Below, piece after piece: positions 23,301 to 32,100 of a stretch of DNA of 64,000 bases. The stretch spans positions 35,804,036 through 35,868,035 of the forward strand of contig OX438748.1 of the NCBI GenBank assembly GCA_949316235.1, written 5' to 3'. The position numbers and the translations under genes were made by a program. Positions within the stretch are counted from its first letter, which is position 1; the number at the start of each line of letters is the position of its first letter. Below the pieces are notes generated by a model. The model did no database searches. It saw nothing but the letters and a program-made list of their open reading frames with translations, and was not told where the DNA came from. Source of the stretch: Oegoconia quadripuncta. Lineage: Eukaryota > Arthropoda > Insecta > Lepidoptera > Autostichidae.

Positions 23301-26074
23301 ATTCGTTATAGGATTTTTTCTTTTGCACACAATTTACTGCTAAACCCCAAATTTACTAAGTTTCCTATTTCAATGCTCAGGTTGGCTGGAAGAGATCTCT
23401 TAAAGAGATAAGTCCACCTTTGTACGTGACCTATTGTTTGTACTCTGTTATTGTAATATTTTGGTGCAATAAAGAATATATAATTATATAAATGTATATC
23501 TTAAATCATGATAGAATGATAGTGCTCTTCTTGAATACTTGGACGGAGGGACTCTCTCGGATGTGTGCAGGAAGCTTATCGATGATGGTTTTGAAAAAAA
23601 AATAATTAAACTACCTATGCCAATACCTTCTATTTCACTTACCTAATTTATATCCTATTTTTTTCCTTACGGTAAAAAAAACTCATCCGGTATATTTAGT
23701 ATATTGAAACATTCATCCTGTTCCATGTTCCAAATTCAACTTTTATTCCCTGTTCTAAAGTCTCTTGGAGAAAAGACCTATACTTTATTTGAGCACACTT
23801 ATTGAGGAACGAATTATCGTTTTTCAAATAGTGAAATGAAAACATATCTTTTGAATTCATCCAAGTAGAGTCTTGTTCATTTCCATGGCATGAGTGCCAT
23901 GTGCCATTATGTCTGATTTGTGATGGGTTTGAACTTATTTAAGAGTGTTTATTCCGTCCAGTGGCGCCCTCATTGGATAAATTAAGATTTCTTTTTAAAT
24001 ACAGAATAAATTTAAAAAAATCGTTCTGACCTGCACTCGAGAAGCCTAAAATCTAATTATAAACAATACATAAATAGGTAACTTTAATTACGGTTACTTT
24101 CGAGAATTTCAAATTATTGATAAAAATGGCCAATTTACGTCACGCTCTAGGTCTAATTATCGTCAAGTTATAGAAAACAGTAGGTATAATAAAATGTACG
24201 AGTATAACGGATGAGTTTTTTTACCGTAAAGAAAAAATATTTACTACAAGTGGGAATCGAACGCGTACGTAGATTTCGAAGTTGTGGACACTCACGAGAC
24301 CAATCGGCGGTCATTATTGAACAGGTTACTCTGAAACGTTATCAACAAACTCAACCCGGTGTAATTACTGTACAATATTACAAGCGATAACGTTATCGAT
24401 TACATTATTTAGTAGGAGGTACTCATCTAAATAAAAGTAAGTGTAAATATTTGTAATAATAAATAAATAATAAATACTTCCAACACTTACACCAATCATC
24501 TCGACGACCGATTGGTGTAGTGGATAGTGACCTTATCAGCGAAACCAACGGTTGCGGGTTCGAATCCCGCGAGGGGTAAATGTTTGTGTGATGATTTGAT
24601 GAACATTTATTCCCGACTCTTGATTGTTTATATAAATATTTATGTATTTTATCTAGTATCCATAGCACAAGCTTTGCTTAGTTTGGGACTAGATGATTGG
24701 TGTAAGGGTCCGAAATATTTATTTATTTATTATTTATTTATCTAGTCCCAAACTGACCAAAGCTTGTACTATCGATACTAGATAGCGGATAGATATACAT
24801 CAATATTTAAATAAACAACCATGGCTCGAGAACAAATGTTCGCATTTATCACACAATCATTTACCCCTAGCAGGATTTGAACCAGCAACCTTTGGTTAGT
24901 AGGCAGTCACTACTCACTAATCGGTCGTCACATAGCTCAAGAAAGCAGAAAGTATTACTTGTCACCAAGAACATATCAAGCTCTTCTCAAAACCAAATAA
25001 CCTATGTGATCCTGTAAAAAAATCCAAAACCTTATACCAGATAATAACCCTCTATGAGACTTTCAAATATTAAAACGCGTTGCATAAAAAAATTCAAAAT
25101 GAAACACCACATATATCTCTCTACTGCGTTTTAGGATATAAAAATATACCTAAATATTTTATAACAAAACGATAAAATCTCAACGAAACATTTCAGTCCA
25201 ATCTCTTTATCTCCTGTCATGTGAATGTGAATGTTTATAAAACTGGAGCTCGATTTGCAGATAAAAGTATTAAAAAATATGACACAGTTGAAAATGCGTC
25301 GTCACTGAGTAAATTTACTTTGGTATTTCGTGCTGTCACTTGAAATTTGCTAGAGTCAATATTATGAGCCACACCACACCTTCCTCATTACTGTCACAGT
25401 GTAACAATAAATGATAAGAGTAAATGAACTTCTCAAGTAGAGTTCGATCAATTTTCAGTGACAGGATAGATGGGTAAAAATTTTATTGTACATGGGGCAC
25501 ACTAAAAGTTTTGCACTTCTAGCTAATCGGAACTATTTGAATTTCGAATGTTATATTTTTTTAAACGACTTGCAACCTTCTTAGTATTAAAAAAAACATT
25601 GGCGGGAAATAATTTGTTAATTGTTTTTTGTCACACATCAAAGTTCTACGTATGCAACGAAAATGGAATTAACTCGAAAAGATTTTAGAGCGATGATTTT
25701 TTATGATTTTAAAAGTTCTCTCTCTCCGCTCGTCTTCAAAATGCTTTTGGGAGAGAATCACCTTGTTTGAGCACCGTGAGGCGATGGTAGATGATTATTT
25801 AGGCGATAAGGAGGTCTGGTGTTAGCTGGTCGTTATGTTAATTGCTATTGTTTTGTAATATGTAATATAAAATCTAATGTACCCAGTTTCTGGAAGGTAT
25901 TGATTTCTTTGACATTTATTTAATTTCTGAACATGTTTCATATAATATTGTTTAATGTCTACCGCTACAAATATTTGCATGTCGTGGTTACTTATAATTA
26001 AGGTGGCGCATGCACTGTGTACAATTGCGTTTTTGCCACATTGGACTGGTATGTGTCAATCTTGTTAGTAATCC

Positions 26075-26105
<31 letters not shown>

Positions 26106-29100
26106 AAAATGTAATATTATTGTAAAGATGGAAACTAATTGAAAAGTGTGTTGCGGAGTTTCTTGTCGCTTCTTCTCCCTAACCATAACACCTTGTGAAG
26201 CGATGTAGTTTAAAAAAAAATAACATGTTGACTTTCAATAAGTGATATTTTTGTATCCTACATTGAATAAAATATTTTTGGATAATACAGAATCAACAGC
26301 ATCATTATAAAATCTATTACACAAAGTCTATAAGTCAAAGTTATGCCAATTACAAATTCTCACTTTCTGTAAATTTTTGTTTTGTTTGTTCCCAAAGGAG
26401 ATCGCGGGACGAGCTGCATAAGTTCGTCAACACCTGGTCGGAGGAAGCTCGGGACAGAGAACCGTGGAGAGAGAAGCCTTTGCCCAGCAGTGGGACAATA
26501 TTTTTCTTCTTCAATTTACAAGCTATGCTCTTGTCGATGAAGTAATGACCACATCTCTCTACTTTGTCTCTACTATAATGTCCCCGGTTAAGATATCTTT
26601 CCAGTTTAGTTTGCCCCCATCTAAGATATATTTCAAGTTTTGCTTGTCCCCGGTTATTATATCAACAATTTTCCTTTTTTCTTATTTCTGTTCATTGTCA
26701 ATATTTAATAAATTATTTTATCCTCAATACTTTATATACTTTCTCTACCTACGAACGCATTAACGAAAACATTTAACAAATTATGGCAGTTTGTTTTTTC
26801 ATGAATAAGACCAACTTTCACTATGGGTCAACTATGAAATCGCATAAAAGATCATCTATATGTCATATAAAACTTCAATAGGTAGTTACCTAGTCGAACA
26901 CAATGTATAGAACAGTGGATTTGTCTCATGATTTCAAAGTTAGCTCGACAGTGGAAGTCATAGTCCCGAGTAGAGCATCCTGTAACTTGTCTACTTCGAT
27001 AGCGATCTGTACATACGTCATTTGAGTTGCAGTAAAGTACTCAATGTGATAAGGTTTATACGTGGGTTATTTAATGAACGGGCTGAGTTAATGATCAAGA
27101 TTATGAACACTCAAAATAAAATCATTACAATAACGTCAGGCCCGTCAGAAATTCACCTGTTAATCTTCAACAACACCAACGATCCAACTAACATTATAAA
27201 CGATAATGTTTGGTTGTTCGTTATTTTACTAAGTCTAAGGTCAATTCCATTCTTTTAAGGAATGGCTTTCCCTTTTAGGAATCTGCCAGCATCAAGTCAT
27301 TGTCATCAGTTGTCATTTTAGAAAGTAATGCTTGTTATATTCGAATGTTGCAGATATAATTTTAGGAAGTTGCAATTGTCATTAATGTTGATGTTGTCAT
27401 TTTAGAAAGTTGATGTTGGTCGCAGGGGAAATCCCCCTCACTCATATCAGTGTGACGGTAACAAGTATATACCTCTCATGCAGCCTGCTTCCAGTCGGTC
27501 GGTCTGGAAATCTGTGGGCAAGGTCTAAGTTCAGTAGTGGACGTCCTGTGGCTGATATGATGATGATGTTTATAACTTTAGAAAGTTGAAGTTGTCATTT
27601 AAGAAAGTTGATTTTTGTCATTTCCAAAAGTTGAAATTTTCATTTTAAGAAGGAGAAATTTTAGGAAGTTCATGTCTGAGAATAGTAACTAAAGAAGAGA
27701 ACGGTTTTGTTAATTTGGATCGTTAATAATCCATCACGTGGGCTGTGGTGTGGTAGATTTTGTCAGACTAGTACACACTTGCTAGTCAGTATTTTAAATC
27801 GCCCCCATAGGCGACAGCCTTCAATTGAAAACAATGACAATTTGACGTACCCAACGAAGCACGGAAACGCTCATATTGAAATACCCCTAGTCAGATCTAC
27901 GCCTGAGCAACATTCTGAAATACGGGCCTTAGAGAATAGAGGTGGACAGATAAAAAAATTGAAGTTAGTCTTATCAAACAAATAAGTGTAATAACATTAA
28001 AACTACCGTTCACTCTATTTCTACAGCCTCACTCGCATATGAAGTGGACAAGAATATGATCTCGCTGGCTGAGGGCATGCCCAACGAGGAGGTCTTCCCC
28101 TTCAGCAAGCTGACCCTGGAATTGAAATCTGGTGGTGAAATTGTCATGGATCAGAAGGAGCTGGCCACCGCTCTGCAGTACGTGCCTTCTCGGGGGTGAG
28201 TAACATTACAGATGAATTTGGTCATTGACAAGAGGCAGTTGTTACCGGCATAGAAACGAAGGGAATGAATCTATATTTACACTAAGTGAGTGAGAATGAT
28301 ACAGAAGACCATGGTCTCAGGTTGATGTGGAGGGATAGGTGCCACCCCTCCTCATCTTCATTTAACATCAGGTGTGATTGAGGTCAAGTACCAACTTGTT
28401 GTGCATAAAAAGGAATGTAACAAGAGTATGAATAAAGGGGAGAGAACGCCCAAAGAAAAGATGGATGGACTGTGTAAAAGAGATTATGGCTAAAAAAGGA
28501 TTGAACACTGAGGCTGAAGGCTAGAAGTGATGAATGGATGGATGACATAGTGGAAGAAGAGAAAGAGTCTCGCCTCTCCATCGACTGTGGCACAGAATTA
28601 ATATAGTACAGTGGTATTCGACACTGCGCTCACATGATTCCATTGCTACCTTGGTAACAGAGTAATTAAAAAAAGAAATAGGATTTGTAAATAGGAAAAA
28701 GGATTTCCATTTCCCCCTTAAAATGGGAGTCAATGAAATGCAAAATGGCAGTATGGTCAACCCTATGGAGAAAGAAGAAACGTATAGTTACGCTCGGCCA
28801 CCTGCTTTCAAGTTCTCCACGGACTACAACTACCTAGATGCAGCGAGCGGGACGGTAGCATAACAGTGCCAGTAACCGGAATGGCAAAGGCTAGAGAAAG
28901 ACGAAGATTGCAAATGTCAGCCTGGCCATATCCTTCGTCGAACCGAAAAGGTCGATGGCCTAAAGCTTTACACTGGCAACAGCTCGAGACTAAATGGACT
29001 CGAAGAAGGTAGGTCAGTAGGCGCTAGATGCAAGTGGAATAGGTTCGTTAATGAAACTCCTGGAAGCCTATGTTCAACAGTGGATTAAAGTCTGGAAAGA

Positions 29101-32100
29101 TGGTGAATGGTGATCTAAAAGATGGTTTGCATTTATTTCCAGCCTGCCGGACCTAGTGTCCGCTTTGAAAAAGTTCCAGCAGTATGTCCATCGCCCCCCG
29201 CCGATTCCTGCCCCCCGCGAGATCCTTATCACCAACGGCGCTCAGCATGCTATCTACCAGTGCTGCGAACTGTTCGTCGAGCCAGGAGACCCCGTGGTTA
29301 TGACCGAATATGCGTACACGGGCTTACATACCGCGGTGAGTGTGTTCATAATGTTTTTTACATGGAGATGTAGTGGCGTTCAAAATGCCAAGTGAACGGT
29401 AGCGGTGAAAGAGCAAGCAGGTCACATGCTGGAAAGTGATCAGAAGTATTAATATGCCCATTTTGCCCGTTCTTTCTGACTGCATTACTAGCTCAAGCAC
29501 TTATTTGACAAATTCATTTAGTCGCATTTTGCCCGGACTTCATAGAATAGAACCTTTGATGGACCGCAGCGTTTGTACAGCAGTGGACTTAAGTATATGC
29601 TGTTAATGAAACTATAATTAGCTAGGTTTCGCAAAGTCGTATAACATTTACTTAAAAATGTGTATATTTTTAATTTTAGTAAAACGTATAATACGTTTAT
29701 TTTCATTTTCTTGCAGCTAAAACCTTATAACCCCGAAATCATTGGCATCCCAGAAGACGTCGACGGTATGATACCCGAAAAACTGGAATCTATCCTCCAA
29801 GATAGGCTCACCCGAGGTCTGAGGATGCCGAAGATCCTGTACATCATCCCGACTGGCAACAATCCAACTGGAACTGTCACCCCAGAAGACAGAAGGAGAC
29901 AGATATACGAGCTTGCGTGCAAATACGACTTCTTGATCTTGGAAGATGATCCGTACATGTTCCTGAATTATACAGAGGTGATAAAAATGATAATATGCAT
30001 ATACAGGAGGTATATCTGAGACGAGGTAAACCCAACTGTCCAACGTGGCTATTATGGTAATTCGGATGCAAACCGCTCCAATGAAGAAGTTTGTGCCAGT
30101 AGTGGACTCTTATAGGTTTAGGATGTCACGCCTCAGATATACGCCTTGTGACGAAGTAAATATAGGTTTCCGTAGACATGCTCTTAGAAATATGTATATG
30201 TCGTTTTGCCAATATTTGTATGTAATCCAAGTATGTTTTCTTTCGAAAATTTAAGAACCAAAAATGTTGCAAAACAACCGATATTGATGCGAGTTCGCTA
30301 TCAAATACTCCCAGACCGCATCATCACCTCTGTCAAATCATACAAAGTCACTTGATATAAAATTACTCATAAATATTGGTGCAGTAACCAATTTAATCAA
30401 TGTGTGTTGAACAGCGATGACTCAGGGCACTGAAACGTGATCACTAACCATATGATTGAACTGGAAACATATTCAGATGAACGAATGTCAACATAACTGG
30501 GAGGATTAGTAAGTTGAAGTGTCGAAGTGTTGAAGACAGCCGGTGCGGCATTAAGTTTTTTAGTGGAGACCACGCACCGGCAACCGCAGCGTAGGACCTC
30601 CACTCACAAGGTGGACGTACGACCGTCAAGGGAAGTCACTGGATACTGGCCGCGTCCAACCTGTTGCTCTCTAAATGTATGGAGGAGACCTATGTTCAGC
30701 AGTGGAAGTCCTGTTGCTGATATGATGAACCAAATCACGGCACAACCAAAGTCAAATGTTAAGTAATTTTAGGTCTCGATGTAAATAGGACCACTCTAGG
30801 ATAATTTCGTTTAAAAAAATATCCAGAATACAGGTAGATGACATTGAGGTGAACTGCTATAATATGATATATAAAATAATGTGTATTCCAGACCGTGATC
30901 CCAACGTTCCTGTCGATGGACAGCTGCGGGCGCGTGGTGCGGATGGACTCGCTGTCCAAGGTGGTGAGCGCGGGCCTGCGCGCGGCCTGGCTCACCGCGC
31001 CCGCCCCGCTCATAGCTCGCCTCGAGCTGCACACGCAGGCGGAGATACTGCACAGCTGCACTCTCTCACAGGTACACTCTGCACAGTTGCACTTCTCACA
31101 GGTACACACCTTTTTTTTTGTGACAGGGGGAAATTTTTAAAAGTTACCCAGACTCCTGAGGGAGAGCCAGGATTATGTGGGATTTTCACCCACTAAAACT
31201 CCTTCGGTGGTCCTCCTCAGCGCTTGTCGGAAAACACCGGAAACTCAAAGGACCAACTACCAGTGCTCCCCTAGCGCTCTGCTGAAGCCCTCCCCGGGGT
31301 GGCCAAATAGCCAATCCGCATAAGCTCGCCGATGTCGGCTGCAGCGGGACGAGACCACGTCGTACCACCGCTGCGATCCATGAGGCCGCCACCACTGGTG
31401 AAAGGACGGCCAGAGCCCTCACTCTGACCGCCCACGACCCTGGGCGCCCATGCTCAGGGGCATAGCCGTGACGCATCGGGAGGACTCTTTGGTCGGATCC
31501 TATTTATCTCGCTTCGCCCTGCTCCCCAACATCGTCTCTATTAGGGCTGGTGGGGAGAAGTCCAGTCCGGTGTCCCTTTTAGTCGCCTCTTACGACAGGT
31601 AGGGAATACCGTACCTCTATTCTGTGCCCGAGGTTACAGGGTGGAAAAGTTTACGGGAATGGGGCGTTTAAGCCACGGCGGCTGTTGCCCACAGATACAC
31701 CCTGCACAGCTGCACTCTCTCACAGGTACACAGGGCCCTTATTCTGTTTCTAGTTTATATAAATGATCTATTTATGTTCAGATATTGGCTAAGATAGTAC
31801 TATTTGCTGTTGATTCATCATTACTTTTGAAAGTTGATAGAAATGACAATGTTTCTGACAAGGTGAATAGTATTCTTCGGTTAATTTTACGCTGGCTCAC
31901 ATTCAAGGCAAAGCACAGTACACTGTTTTCAAAATAGAGGGATTGGTACTATAACGATACACCTGCGGAAGGTACGTCACCGAGAATTCGGCTGAATACG
32001 CTCGCAGGATTTTTAAGTTACCTATGACACATCAGCCGAAATTACGCGGCGTTCAGCGCAGTTCCGAACCTTTCGTCCAGCGACTGTTTCCGCGAAAACG

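Larger units (their letters stand above)
15521..23692. mobile_element. Terminal-inverted-repeat element carrying a minisatellite, expanded by nested insertions
   Basis: TACCGGATGAGTTTT at 15521 and its reverse complement ending CCGGTA at 23692 mark ~80 bp inverted arms (15521-15597 and 23610-23692). Both also share TTAGGTAAGTGAAATAGAAG. TA dinucleotides flank both ends, as in Tc1/mariner-type MITEs. Without the LINEs and the LTR retrotransposon (about 16424-23485) the element would be only about 1.1 kb, with the 19 bp array as its core. Confidence 0.6.

Noticed and set aside
24503..24600. tRNA genes at the many GGTTCGAATCC box B sites
   Set aside because: Heads do not fold into complete cloverleafs with an acceptor stem, and all continue into shared SINE bodies.
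27022..27258. Possible extra exon in intron 1
   Set aside because: No plausible acceptor/donor pair in phase, and exon 1 joins exon 2 perfectly in the family alignment.
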